Of a stretch of DNA of 64,000 bases, positions 11,900 to 22,854 are shown piece after piece. Every line of letters starts with the position of its first letter. Position 1 is the stretch's first letter. Made by a program: the position numbers and the translations under genes. Under the pieces are notes generated by a model. The model was not told where the DNA came from. It made no database searches and saw only the letters and a list, made by a program, of their open reading frames with translations. Source of the stretch: Mesorhabditis belari (taxonomy: Eukaryota > Nematoda > Chromadorea > Rhabditida > Rhabditidae); NCBI GenBank assembly GCA_958450365.1, contig CAUEEP010000400.1:434001-498000 (forward strand), given 5' to 3'.

Positions 11900-13000
11900 C
11901 GTATCGTCGTTAAAGTTTTAAAAAAAACGTTGCAGTTAAAATACAGTCCCGGAAATGCATTTTTCGGGGGAACAAAATTTGCTCCCCTGCTTTTCCTTTC
12001 GTTCCCCCGATAATCCTTCCGCTCCCCCGATAATCGGACCGCTCCCCCGATAGTGAAAAAGTACCAGGTTCCGGATATGCTTAGAAGAGATCCGATTTGG
12101 GGTTATATTCACCCTCTTCGAACTCGTGATTAGCTTCTTCATAAAACATGTCCCTTTCAACAGTGTTCAAAAGAATAATGACAATCTTCTGCTCTTCGCG
12201 ATGGCACAAAACTTGAGAATCCTGAACATATCCAAAACGTTTCACAAGCACTCCAAGTACATGAGCTGGATTGATGTCCATCTGAAAAAAAACAAAATTA
12301 TTGGTGAATTAGCTTACTCAAAATAGAAAGAAAAGGCGAATGGTTGGCAGATTTGAAATTGCTGACCCCACAGAATTGGTTTCACAAGTTTTAACCTGTC
12401 TTAAAACAAAAAATGTCGCCGAAAGGAGTCGAACCCCAGTCATTTGGTTGGGAGACCGGAATAGTGCCATTTCCCCGCCGAGGTTGCATCTCTGCGCACA
12501 AATGGATGAATGAAGTGCTCGCCTCTCCAAAATTGTATGCCAGATGGCTCGAGTTTAAGAAGCATTCAGCAAAAACTAAGAACAGATTCTAATTCTCGAT
12601 TCTATAACACCCACTTGGTCTCATCTCAAAACTCAAGGCTGACCTTCTGCCTTCCCTGGTAAGGTACAACATGAGCTGCGACTTCAGCTACCTGCTTATA
12701 GTCGCCTGCCTATTTTGAGCTTGAGCTAAGAGTCGTATAGCGTACTTTTACATTTCAAATGGAAAATCTGACCACTATTTTGAACGCACTTAGCCCCGGA
12801 AAAGCTCACCGATACAAGTTCTCTTCCAGATGCGCGAAGTGGTGGCCCGTCACGCTTTCCAAGTGACTGCCGTTCCAAATCTTCAAAGATTTGACGGCGA
12901 ATCTTAACAACAAGTTCACGGATGAGGTAATTCTCACCTTTCTTGCGGGCATTCAAGACGATCTCCACAATGAGAAACGGTGGGAATTGTTGAGAGATCA
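11900..13000. other. No gene seen; one Pol III B-box-like site
   Basis: No exon chain recognised. On the minus strand near 12415-12435, GGTTCGACTCC matches a tRNA B box and is followed by T runs, but I could not fold a tRNA around it. A short run of repeats of GCTCCCCCGATAAT occurs near 12000-12055. Confidence 0.35.
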
Positions 13001-13006
13001 CTTTTT

Positions 13007-13165
13007 TTCAAGGGATTCTCCAAAAGTGATTTACTATCGAGAGTTTTGCCTAATCATATAAGCAGTTGTAAGCTTTTATAGTAAAATATGCGAACTTTGG
13101 CAAAAGTTAATGATTTACAATTGGATTCACTTACGAAAAACTGTTAATACTGTGTAATGAAATGA
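13007..13165. mobile_element. Fragment of the CAGTCGACGCTCGATAG MITE
   Basis: Sequence from about 13007 (GGATTCTCCAAAAGTGATTT) through ACTTACGAAAAACTGTTAAT matches internal parts of the MITEs at about 32590-32750 and 37200-37340. It lacks the terminal inverted repeats, so it is an internal relic beside lectin copy D. Confidence 0.6.
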
Positions 13166-13209
13166 GTTTCAGCTTCAGCTTCAGGCGGAATTCTGGGTTT
13201 TTGGGAAAT

Positions 13210-15236
13210 GTTTTTATAAGAGATTCTGAAGAAGCAATTCAGAAATAAAGAAAAAGTTAGTATGCAGTTGTGTGTTTTCAGAAGATTGAATAAAATGGGA
13301 TTTATTGGTATTTGTCCACAGAAAGGAACACAAAGCATCTATCAGAATTGAGAGCTCCTTTTGCAGATAAAATAACGCTGATGGGTAGGAACAATGACCT
13401 GCCATTTCCCATCGTGGCTCAGAAGCTGAAATGAGTTCATTTCTGATGGAAATCCTTTGATAAAACACTTTGCGTTATTTCACAACAAGAAATTTCCTCA
13501 GATTGATCGAAATATTTTTGGATTAATCATGCATTGCAGATTGGAATAAATATTGATGATTTCACGTTGAAAATCTCACCGTAGAGTTGGTTCTCGAAGC
13601 CGGTTCTCCTGGATACCAATTCGTGAAATCCACCGAACTTCCATCCGTCCATTCAAAAGCATCTCCTTGGTTCGGATTTCTCTGAATAAAGAAATTTTTA
13701 TGTTTAGACGTTGCTAATTCGATCCGATTTTCCTTTCTTATTATTGAAATTATTCTAGTTTCTCAATTGAAACCATTATTTCTACCAAAGAACTATCAGT
13801 CAAACGAATCATTTTTTCACAAAGAGCCTTCCGAGAATGGCTGAAAGAACCATTACTTTCTTTTTTGTTATTTCTTTCGATAAGAAAAATTCAACCTTCA
13901 GTCCTATCAGAAGCCAGAAGTCGAATGAACAGTTTCCGCTAAAATAATCGATTGTTTTTGGTTTATAAAGCATAAATTTCTGCATAAATTGAATCATTTC
14001 GATTTCTTACCGAGTTCTTGCACAAAATCGTTCTCTTCCTGACTGTGAATTGTGACTAAATGGCCCTTTCGACTCGCACAATATGCCTCGGCTTCATCAA
14101 ATGTAATTTCTTGATCGATAACCTTGAGATGAAGATAATCCTGGTTCACAACATCCACCAAACCTTGTACCAAGAAGCGGTTTTTGCCAAATACGACCAT
14201 CCATCCCGATACAGATTCAAGAGATTCATCGTTCGATTGCTGAATTTCTTCGAAAAATTTACTTCAGACTTTTTAAACGAATACTAAATCCTTTCCTTAA
14301 AAAAACTCACAAATCTGCATGCAGCTTCGCAATTTCGACCGTTTTGTTTTCTCTTTCAAATTGTCTAGAGAGGAAATGATTGGATTGAGTGGAATGGGTG
14401 TTTTGGGAGTGAAAAAGCTGTGTTCTCAAGTCTCAGTCGACCAGAGATACCAAATAAACCCACATTTGAGTTTCGAGGTCAGAGTTCTTGCTTTGCAACG
14501 CGTTGATTTTCCCTTCGAGCTCTCCAATCTTGGCTTTTCCGTCTCTGACTTCCGTATTTTGAGTTTTTCTGAAAAAAAATGAGAGGAATTGATTGGAAAA
14601 TGGGAAGAACGAATGAGGCGACCATGCGATAAACAATTGTTCTTCTGACGGAAAAGAGCTTTTGAGGGCTCTGAAATTGTTTAGAAAAGCGATCGCCTTC
14701 CAACCGAAGATTGACTCATTAAGTCGTTGAAACAATCGCTTCGAATAGAACTTCGAACAAATAAAGGTAGCATTTCAGGAAGAATAAAACCGTCAGTTCG
14801 TGTGAAGTAGGTGAATGATAAAACGCGGAGCTTTAAACAAAAATGTGGGTATTTTCATGTGTGTTCCCCGCCAAACTCCATTCAATATTCTTTAATTCTT
14901 TCAGGGATAATAAAACGGTCAGTGATCGAGAAGCCGGACACAGATTTGTGAGTGATTGGGTTGGTGAATTGAAAACTGCCGGCTATCGTCATATGTGACA
15001 GTTTGAGCACTTTCTCCAAAAGAAATCCATTTTGGTGTCAATGGAAAAGTGGTAGAGAATCAAAAATGAAGCTTATATCCAAATTTTCAGAACGATTCAA
15101 AAACTGGTTTTCGAGAAATGCCAAGTTTACGAATTTTCACCAAACTTGCATTTTAAGCGAAACCACTAAGTGTATCTTTCTGGAAATTGGGCTATCAGCC
15201 TAATTTTGGATTCTCTACAAATTTTCCATTAAGACT
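13210..15236. repeat. Left arm of a 2 kb inverted duplication
   Basis: This stretch, read in reverse complement, matches 22855-25160. It covers lectin copy D, its intron and 3' sequence and the flank beyond its 5' end (a CAGGGATAATAAAACGGTCA block at about 14905). The main difference is that this arm lacks about 360 bases carrying the membrane exon present in the other arm. Confidence 0.75.
13342..14568 (-). pseudogene. C-type lectin copy D, frameshift and membrane exon deleted
   Basis: Minus-strand exons: coiled coil 14464-14568 and 14311-14364; lectin 14011-14239, 13903-13946, 13580-13681 and 13342-13425 (LLSHDGKWQV ... FICKRSS, stop). The second lectin exon has lost one G compared with copy E (TTCTGATAG instead of TTCTGGATAG), which puts two stops in the FWIGLK codons. 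The 5' leader seen in copy E (14580-14740 here) joins directly to the intron before the coiled-coil exon, so the signal-anchor exon is deleted. Clearly non-functional as a membrane lectin. Confidence 0.75.
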
Positions 15237-15493
15237 AAAATGGGTTTCTTTTCAAGAAAGTGCTCAAGCTGGGACATCTCCAGACCCCTATTTTTGAGTC
15301 TCACACTTGTCTAAAAGCTCGTCGAATTCCATATTTTCCGTGATAAGAAAACTTTTGCTGGCCAACAAATTTCTTGTTTGATTTTGTCTTCTCTCATCAA
15401 CATTTTATAACATTTTATAATAGTCTAACATTTTATAATAGTTGAAGACAATTGTTTGTAGCTTGTTTCTTCAAAGCCTCTCATAAAGCTTGC

Positions 15494-16012
15494 TCAACGA
15501 TCCGGGGATATTAATTTCTTAACTGACCGAAGATCTTCGGAGAGAAAGTCACTCATAAACTCGAATTTATTGCTAATTGGCTAAAGGGAGTAGAATCCAA
15601 AGAATATCGTAGAATCCAAACCTACATACAAGTTGTAAGTAGCAACAACGATATCAAGTCCACTCGAAATCTGTTGTACCCGGACAAACGTCCCGGCGAT
15701 CAAATGGGTCACATTCGACCGAGAGCCGAAGGAGGCTCCGGAAAGGTCCACAACATTTTCTCCCAAGATCGACCGGTCAGTAAAATTAATCTTGACAAGC
15801 TCATTTTGACATGAGTTCAACAAAGGGTCCGGCGCGATGGAAGCTGGATGGAAGATAGAAGCCGGGAGTTCGCCAAACACTGAGGGATAATCCTCAAAAC
15901 TCGGTTTTTGTGAAGGTTGGGAGAGAATAGAGAATCTATCTAGATCAGACTCAAACCATTTAGCATCATTTCGACGTGGGTGCCGGAGAAAATCAGTTCC
16001 GAGCTTCCGGAT
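15494..16012 (-). CDS. Unknown protein Z, two visible exons
   Basis: The minus-strand segment 15626-16012 is open for 129 codons (LGTDFLRHPRRNDAKWF ... NVVDLSGASFGSRSNVTHLI ... VVATYNLY) and ends at a gtaggt donor. After a 45-base intron, exon 15494-15580 adds NKFEFMSDFLSEDLRS and a stop, in phase. The 5' end is open, so upstream exons are missing from the model. Related pieces occur at 25800-25896 (VSNKFE ... FMSDFLSENLRS before gtaag) and at about 58545-58660 (RHPHRNDAKWFGSDLDRFS). Conservation of these peptides between copies supports coding. I do not recognise the family. Confidence 0.45.
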
Positions 16013-16435
16013 TCAAATGGATTGACACATCGAGAGATAAACTAGTGAAAATGTATCTGCGTTCTTGACCAACTTGCAACATCTAGATATCAAATCGAAT
16101 CGCACAGACACGGCGAGCACAGCGCCGATTCGAGATACTTCAAGAGTGGTGACTTCTAAAGAAAGTGATCTATGATCATTTTTTGAAAGCATTTCTCTTC
16201 ATTACGATCATTTAATAACTCGCACAATAATAAAGTTTTCATTGAAACCTTAACTACACGTAATTCTTCGCAAACGTCGCCGAGAACATCACATGACAAA
16301 TGAATGGGGAATTTCGAATGAAATCCATCCTGATTGTTTTCCAAATTCCAGATCTAATAGTCTATTCAGGAGCGACGAGAGAGCAAAATACTTGCAGCTG
16401 CAGGCGGAATTCTGGGTTTTTGGGAAAACTTTTTA

Positions 16436-16533
16436 CCGTATTCTCTCTAATAGTAGTGCACTCTCTAATAGTATTGCGGTTCGAGAGGGGGTTGAAAAAA
16501 TAGTAGTGCGCACTACTATTAGAGAGAATACGG
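16436..16533. mobile_element. 98-bp palindromic MITE (CCGTATT-type ends)
   Basis: The ends CCGTATTCTCTCTAATAGTA and its reverse complement are flanked by TA on both sides (16434-16435 and 16534-16535). It interrupts the conserved lectin 3' segment at TTTTATATGAG. It is the same family as 36982-37199. Confidence 0.75.
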
Positions 16534-16639
16534 TATTTAGGGTGCGCCATAATTGCCGCAACAAGATAAAGTTCTGATTTTAAGGCAGACAAGAGAAAAA
16601 CAAAGACAAATTTCTAACTGAATAATATTTATTGTATTA

Positions 16640-17153
16640 GGTTGATGCACAAGTCTTTTTGTTCCTTTTCGTCTGCCGTTTCAAGCCAACAAATGCACCA
16701 ATTAAACTACGGTTGATTTCATTAGAAAAACCAAATATTTTTCTGCAAAATAACATTAAAACGGGTTTAAAAATATTTTATGCCTGGATTTTCTTGAGAG
16801 TATGAAGTCGGGTAGTCAAAAAGGGCTAACTCGATGATGCGGTTTAGACACCTTAGCTAAAGAAAACCTATCTTCGTGTCAATAGATAAAAGATAGAGAA
16901 AAAAAAGTTTGATATTTCGCCAAAATTTCAGAGAAATTCATTCAGCCAATTTTTCCGTAGAGTTTTTTATAGATTTTTACGAAAAAGGCGTTTTTCACTC
17001 TCGAATTTGCTTGAAAGTGAACCGAAATTGATTTAAAAAGATGGAAATTGAACAAAAAAACACTTTTTTTATAGAGCAAACTATAGATTAATTGGTGAAT
17101 TTGTTACTTTTTAACAGAAGTACGAAAAAAACGAAAAGACTTATGCATCAACC
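16640..17153. mobile_element. Non-autonomous mariner element, 514 bp
   Basis: Terminal inverted repeats GGTTGATGCACAAGTCTTTT and AAAAGACTTATGCATCAACC match the mariner consensus end and are flanked by TA target duplications (16638-16639, 17154-17155). No transposase is recognisable inside. Confidence 0.8.
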
Positions 17154-17159
17154 TAATAT

Positions 17160-17740
17160 CATATCGAAATTACTTGAAATTTTCATTTCCCGGTATTTTT
17201 TTAATATTTGAATCTGATCTTCATGTAATTCTCTTCTGCAAAGTTTCAGTTCAATTCATTTCTGTGTGTAATTCAATTCATGAGTTTGCTTTCAGTTCGA
17301 GCCATTCAATTCAATTCATGATTCAAACTATGTTAAACGTTAATCTTTAGATTTTCTCGAGTTCTTCTATTCTAGTCAATTCTTTTCGGGATATTCATTT
17401 CCATCGAATTTTTCTTCTTTTTTTGATACTCAATCGGATGAAACCTTTATTGAAAAATTTCTTCGTATAAATTTTCAAAAAAAATTTACTGGTTTAGCAA
17501 TAGAGGTCCCGATAAAGGTCATTTGTTTCACCGATAACGCTTTTCTTTCGAAAATTTTACGAATGAGATCAATGATGCCAATAAAAATAGCTCACAAAAG
17601 AACTATAAAAATTAAAAGCAATTACGAAAGCGAATATATTTCTGGTTTAATACCAAGTCAGAGGAATAGAAATAACGGTGTGAAGTTTAGCAATAGAGGT
17701 CCCGATAAAGCATTTCTCATGCATTTCTGCATGAGCAATA
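17160..17740. other. No gene seen
   Basis: AT-rich spacer. Small direct repeats (AGCAATAGAGGTCCCGATAAAG; ATACCAAGTCAGAGGAATAG) occur here and again near 18475, flanking the duplicated zinc-finger segment. Confidence 0.4.
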
Positions 17741-17746
17741 GAGGTC

Positions 17747-18363
17747 TCATGCATTTCTGCGGAATGTTGTGGAAAGCATTTTTTAATCAGCATACTCCAC
17801 TCCTCAATCATTTTTAAGTTTCTAAAATGAATGATGCATAAAATGACTGAAAAAGCAAACATCTCATCGATCATTTCTCCGCGACATTTTATGCGATTCA
17901 CTTTATGCTCTTTGAAGGCGCTCCGTCTATTTTTCGGGGTGCCACATTCTAAAAGACAACCAGTGAATTTAAATAATATGCAAGTCGAGAAACAAACTAA
18001 CCAGAGCATCGAAAACGGCGAGTCGACGCATGAGTGATCATGTGGTCAAAGAGATGTGCTGCCCCCGTAATTTCCAGATGAGAGGGACATTGCTCGAACT
18101 GGAATGACTCAATGATATCTTATTTTCAAACAAGACTGAAACTAACAAGACATTTAGCCATTTGAGCTTCATGGTTAATAGAGGAAGATTGAGCTTCTAG
18201 CGCTTCATGGCGGATGTGGTTGTGATCAATATCAGCTGGCTGGTGTAGTTTCTAAACTTTATGCTAAGCCATAACATTGGCGCACTTGAGAAAATGTAAA
18301 GAATACCAAATTTTCCATGTCATCCGGGCTGATTTGATAGGACATACTGTAGTTGTTCCGAGA
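17747..18363 (-). pseudogene. Truncated copy of the zinc-finger gene (exons 1-4 part)
   Basis: This is a near-identical duplicate of about 6760-7375 covering exons 1 to 3 and the first part of exon 4. The reading frames are kept through CGTPKNRRSAFKEHKVNRIKC and CFPQHSAEMHE, but homology stops there and the frame ends in unrelated sequence. The downstream coiled-coil exons are missing. The zinc fingers could still be translated, so a short finger-only product cannot be excluded. Confidence 0.65.
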
Positions 18364-18702
18364 TCCGATAGATGATTCTTTCTAAATCTTTGACTTTAAT
18401 GCTTTAAGAAATCTATATTCGAGAGGAGAAGGCTAATCAGAATTAAGAAATAGACCAAAAGATTGAGAGTTCAATACCAAGTCAGAGGAATAGAAATAAC
18501 GGTGTGAAGTTCGCTACAGATCCTAAGGTCGATATTGCCAGAGGCACTTTTTATCCCGCTCCTCCCCTTTCCCACTTCTTTGTGCCCCTTTCTGACTCAT
18601 GCACTCGACAAATCCGATGAAAGATGAATAAATGAAATTCAAGGCTGAAAATATTCTGGTGAAATATCTTGAAAATTTCCAGATCGGGTTGTTTAAAAAT
18701 TT

Positions 18703-18921
18703 TTAGGAGGCACAGAAACCATCGACGACACTGACCTTTCTGTAACGCCGGGCTCTTTGCGTTGCTGGCATCTCCTCGAGGATATCCCTATCCGCAACCC
18801 ATTTTCTAATCATTGTTTTATCCACATTAAAATGAATAGCTGCCGCTAGTCTTCCATGCTTATCCCGGTACTTCACCGCATCAAGCTTGAAAGCCGCCGT
18901 ATAAGACTTGCGACGTTGCAT
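18703..18921 (-). mobile_element. pogo/CENP-B-type transposase N-terminal fragment (copy 2)
   Basis: This is the same helix-turn-helix frame as 7463-7708, starting MQRRKSYTAAFKLDAVKY and nearly identical through ILEEMPAT. It then diverges and stops. No catalytic domain follows. It lies at the same relative place next to the truncated zinc-finger copy. Confidence 0.6.
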
Positions 18922-19605
18922 GATTTCTATAATAAAAAAATATAAAACGTAAGGTTAAAAAACAAAAAAAAACAAAAATAAAGAAAAAAATTAATATCTA
19001 TCACAAAATTTCAGAAAAAAGTATTTTTTAGCAAAAACTGCTCTTATCTAATCTATGAAATTTTCGGGTACATTCGATGCCGGATCACCGTCCCTTTCTC
19101 GTATTTTTGAGGCTGATAAAGGAGGGAAGAGAGTAATTTCGAGTCAGCATGGGTGTAGGGATGACGTCTCAAGTGAAGGGAGGTGTCGATCTGAATTCCA
19201 TTTATGACTTTTTCATTATGTGCAGTGCAGTTCTTTGCTTTATTTGAGCTGATCTTGAAGATTTCCTTAACTTTTAGTGAATAAGATTGCCTTTATCATT
19301 TTCTTTAGGCAATTTATAAGACAAGTCCTCATTTGAGGAGGGCTAAGAAGTAAGAATTCGTTCGAGGGCCAAGAGAAATGGCAGACTGCGGTAGGTGCTC
19401 GCTGCGAGCTCATTCCGAAGCCCAGTAAGGATAAGCTCTAACCAGAGAATCCTGAATGTATTAATGATGCTGAGAATTAGAGCTTTCAAATGATATATGA
19501 TACATGCTAGTTTCTATAGAAAGTTTTTTAAAAAAGAATGGTTTTGGGCCACCCACAGCCTGGCACGGTGCCAAAAAGACGTTTGCTATTTTGTGCCTTG
19601 TGATA

Positions 19606-20970
19606 CAGTCATGGACAAAAGTCTTTACCCCTACCGAGGTCAGCTTTTAAAACGCAAAATTTTTCAACTTTTTAACAAGTTTTAAAAATTGTTTTCAAAG
19701 TATTTTGTAGCATTTTTACTCTAGTTTTTATATCCCATAACCAAAAGAAACAACGATTTATTTTAGGCAACAAAGAACGACGTTAACAAAAAAAACCCTC
19801 AAAACAGGTGGACAAAAGTCTTTACCCCTCGAACAAAAAGTGAGAAAAAACCGAGTATTTTAATATTTGGTAGGGCCTCCTTTTGATGAAATTATTGCTT
19901 GAATCCTTCTCGGCATCGAGTCGACCAAATCCTGTAAAATTTGAGGACATATCTTTGTCCAGACGTGTCGAATGAAGTACCATAGCTCAATCTTGGTATT
20001 GAAGCGTTTTCCCTTCAATTTCTGCTTCAAAAACGCCCACAAATGTTCGATAACGTTCAAATCCGGACTGTAGGGAGGAGCAGATACGAGCTGAACTCCA
20101 TTCGATCGGAACCATCCGGGTAGACGAGCTCTACCACCGTTGGCAAGGCGAACAACTCGTCCCATTAGCAGTTGCGACTTGTGGCATGGAGCGTTGTCCT
20201 GGTACAGCAACCACCCTTGTCCAATTTTTGTGGTCGCAAATGGAAGAAGATCGTTCTCCAAAATCACCTTGTATCGTTGAGCGTCCAAAGTTGAATTGAG
20301 AAGAACGAGCGGACCTGGTGAACTTCTAGTCATCGCTCCTGAAAAAAAAAGTCAATAGGCATAAAGATAAAAGTTTCTTACCCCACAACATGATTGATCT
20401 GCCACCAAATTCGACTGTCGGACGAAGGTATTTGGTGTTATATTGTTTTCCGATAGGTCTCCGGATTAAATGATTGCCGTCGGGATTGAAAAAGTTGATC
20501 TTCGATTCATCGGTGAAGATGACATTGGCCCAGTCGTTGCTTGTCCAACTTTCATACTTCTCGGCAAAGTCGAGTCGAATCTTCCGGTGTTTGGCGACCA
20601 TCAGGGGCTTCTTGGCAGGTCTTCTAGTCATCAATCCTGCATGAATCAAACGTCTGCTTACTGTCGTTCGATTGATGTCCTTGTTAAATTGATGCTTGAT
20701 TAATCTGACTCCATCGGAAGCATTAAGATTTGGATCCTTTTTGTGGGCCAAAATTAGAACCTTGTCTTCTCTTGGTGTTGTGACGGGTGAACGACCTGTT
20801 TTGAATGCTCGGTGAAGAATTCCAGTCGTTTTTTCTTTCTTGCAAAGCTTTTTCATCGTTTCGGGGCTGCATTTGAATACGCTCGCAACATCCTTAACTT
20901 TGTCGCCTCGTTTCCTTGCTTCCATAATCTTTTCTTTGTCGGGAGTGGTCAGATAGGCTCCAGGCATCAC
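19606..20970 (-). mobile_element. Tc1-like transposon, one end plus intact transposase gene
   Basis: The transposase has two exons, 20382-20970 and 19860-20338, with a GT-AG intron, joining to 355 codons without a stop. N-terminal helix-turn-helix domains come first (TPDKEKIMEARKRGDKVKDV). The catalytic residues are FTDES, LYQDNAPCH and VIEHLWAF. The second Asp and the Glu are separated by 49 residues instead of the usual 34, because of an extra segment around RLANGGRARLP. At the 3' side is a TA-flanked end (CAGTCATGGACAAAAGTCTT from 19606). Its 20-base core GGACAAAAGTCTTTACCCCT is perfectly repeated at 19613-19632 and 19810-19829, an IR/DR-type arrangement. No matching inverted end is found right of 20970, so this copy is probably immobile. 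Confidence 0.8.
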
Positions 20971-20989
20971 TAGAATTAAAAAATAATAA

Positions 20990-21980
20990 AGCGTTACACA
21001 CTCAACAAGTTTGCGAAATGATAAATAATGAAAACTAGGCGATCAACCTTCCGAGTCTTCGGCGCCTCCGATGTAGAGGATGTTGTTGCACCTAGATTTA
21101 AACAAATTAGACAAAGATACACTAATCACCTTATTAAAATTTCTCCCAAAGCTTCAATGTTTGTTCTTCAATGTATTCCTCCGCGTTAGCCATCTAAAAG
21201 ATAAAAAATTTATTTGCGAATGCCTAGGCCTAAGCAAGCTTCCTCGTCATATATCTGACTGTTCACAAGTGACATAAAAACTAACAAAATTCAGAACGTA
21301 CCTCTCCAAACTATGTAGCTTTAAGCTATGTCATAAAAACTGTATACAAAGACAACCTCACCTGGACATCCATGTAACCGCCAACCGAGACGAGGACGCC
21401 TCGATAAAATAATTGCTCGTCTGAACTTTTTTAAACTACTAGAAGGAAGTTAAAGATATTCAGCTAAATAATGAACGTCTACATTTTTTGAAAGAAAATG
21501 GTTATGAAGGTGCATTTTGAGAAATTTTCAGCGCTAAAGCTTACACCTTTTTTAAAACATTTTTTTGTTTTGGTGATACTAGCTCAATTCTGATTAGTAT
21601 TTCTTTTGACTGCAATGGATAAAGCGAAAATCAAACGTTATGAGAGTCAGCTTTTCACAACTTCTAAACCGAACGAACAAGCGCACAGATGCGTTGTGGT
21701 TTTCGACAAAAAGCATGCGGCATCGTTTCAACGTTTCAACGTTTCAACGGCATGGTGATCGTTCGTCATTCGAGAAGGATGAAAAGCTCATCTTGTACAA
21801 TGTGATAGAGCCGGATTTGAAGAGCTACCTCTACCTTCCCTATCGGTCGCCTTTTCTTTTTGCCGAACGCTCCACAATCCCGAACGAACAATTGGCTACC
21901 TAAAAAATGTTCATTATTAGTATAATTGACCATAACAACGAAAGAAATGTAAACGACGAACCAACCAAGACAAAAATCTT
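20990..21980. other. No gene seen
   Basis: Spacer with one 88-codon plus-strand frame (21640-21903) of unknown content containing a short triplicated ACGTTTCAAC unit near 21726. No family recognised. Confidence 0.35.
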
Positions 21981-21988
21981 TCTAGCAA

Positions 21989-22213
21989 TCACAAATTTAC
22001 TGTAAAAGGGATTGTATTCATTTCCGCCCCCGCGGGCCAAAAATCGACGATGTCCTCCATGATCGACTCGAATGCATTCACTCCGGCAGGCAAATTGCGA
22101 TGCGACAATCCCTCAGCGATATACGAATCCACCATGGTGCCGTGGGTGCCATGTCGACGTCTGTTCATGTCTTTAAACGGTTTCCACATTCGCTCGATTG
22201 TTCGCGTGTGCAC
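21989..22213 (-). pseudogene. Merlin (ISXO2-like) transposase C-terminal fragment
   Basis: The minus-strand frame reads VHTRTIERMWKPFKDMNRRR ... SYIAEGLSHRNLP, which matches the last catalytic block of Merlin/ISXO2 transposases (HTxTIExxWxxxK...YxxE). Only this end is present. The matching N-terminal fragment family lies at 11500-11893. Confidence 0.55.
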
Positions 22214-22854
22214 GGTCGGATCTATCGGTTTTCTTTATCGGCAAAGACATGATCTCTCGTCTGAGAAGTCATTTGATGGCGATTAGGAAATGGGAAACGC
22301 TTTAGTCTCGAAAACCGTCAAAAACTACTTTTGGACCGGTGAGTGAGGGTTAGATAACGAAAAGATACGAGTAAGGGCAGCAACTCTAAGCTTCAGGATC
22401 CACCAAGCGAGTGAGAATGGGGCGGTTTCGAGAGTTATTTGCCAAACGATCCACAAGACTGTCGACGAGATTTGTGTCAAGAATTGCCGGGTTCGACCTT
22501 TAATTCTTTTCAACTATCAACAACCGGAACTTGGGAGTAAAACTGAACCTATTCCTTTTGGTCAGGGAATTTAATGCTCATATTCTTTCATTAGGCTAGG
22601 GAATCGCATCATTGAATCAAATAGCCAACCTCCGAATCACCCAAGACTGCACTGATTAGGAGTAAATGACCCTTGATATCGTATTGTGGATATTTTTGAG
22701 GCGCTGCTCACCTCGCCGAGCAATTGCATGGTCATCACTCCGGGTGCCGTCCACTTTTAGTTTGGTTCGTTTGGCCTTTTCCATTTCGAGTCCGTTTGGC
22801 CTCGGCCCACCAAAAGAGGCAGTCTTTGTCAGCTAAATCCATCCCTCCAAACCA

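Noticed and set aside
12380..12500. tRNA gene on the minus strand
   Set aside because: A good B box and a T run are present, but no pairable acceptor and D arms could be found at proper spacing.
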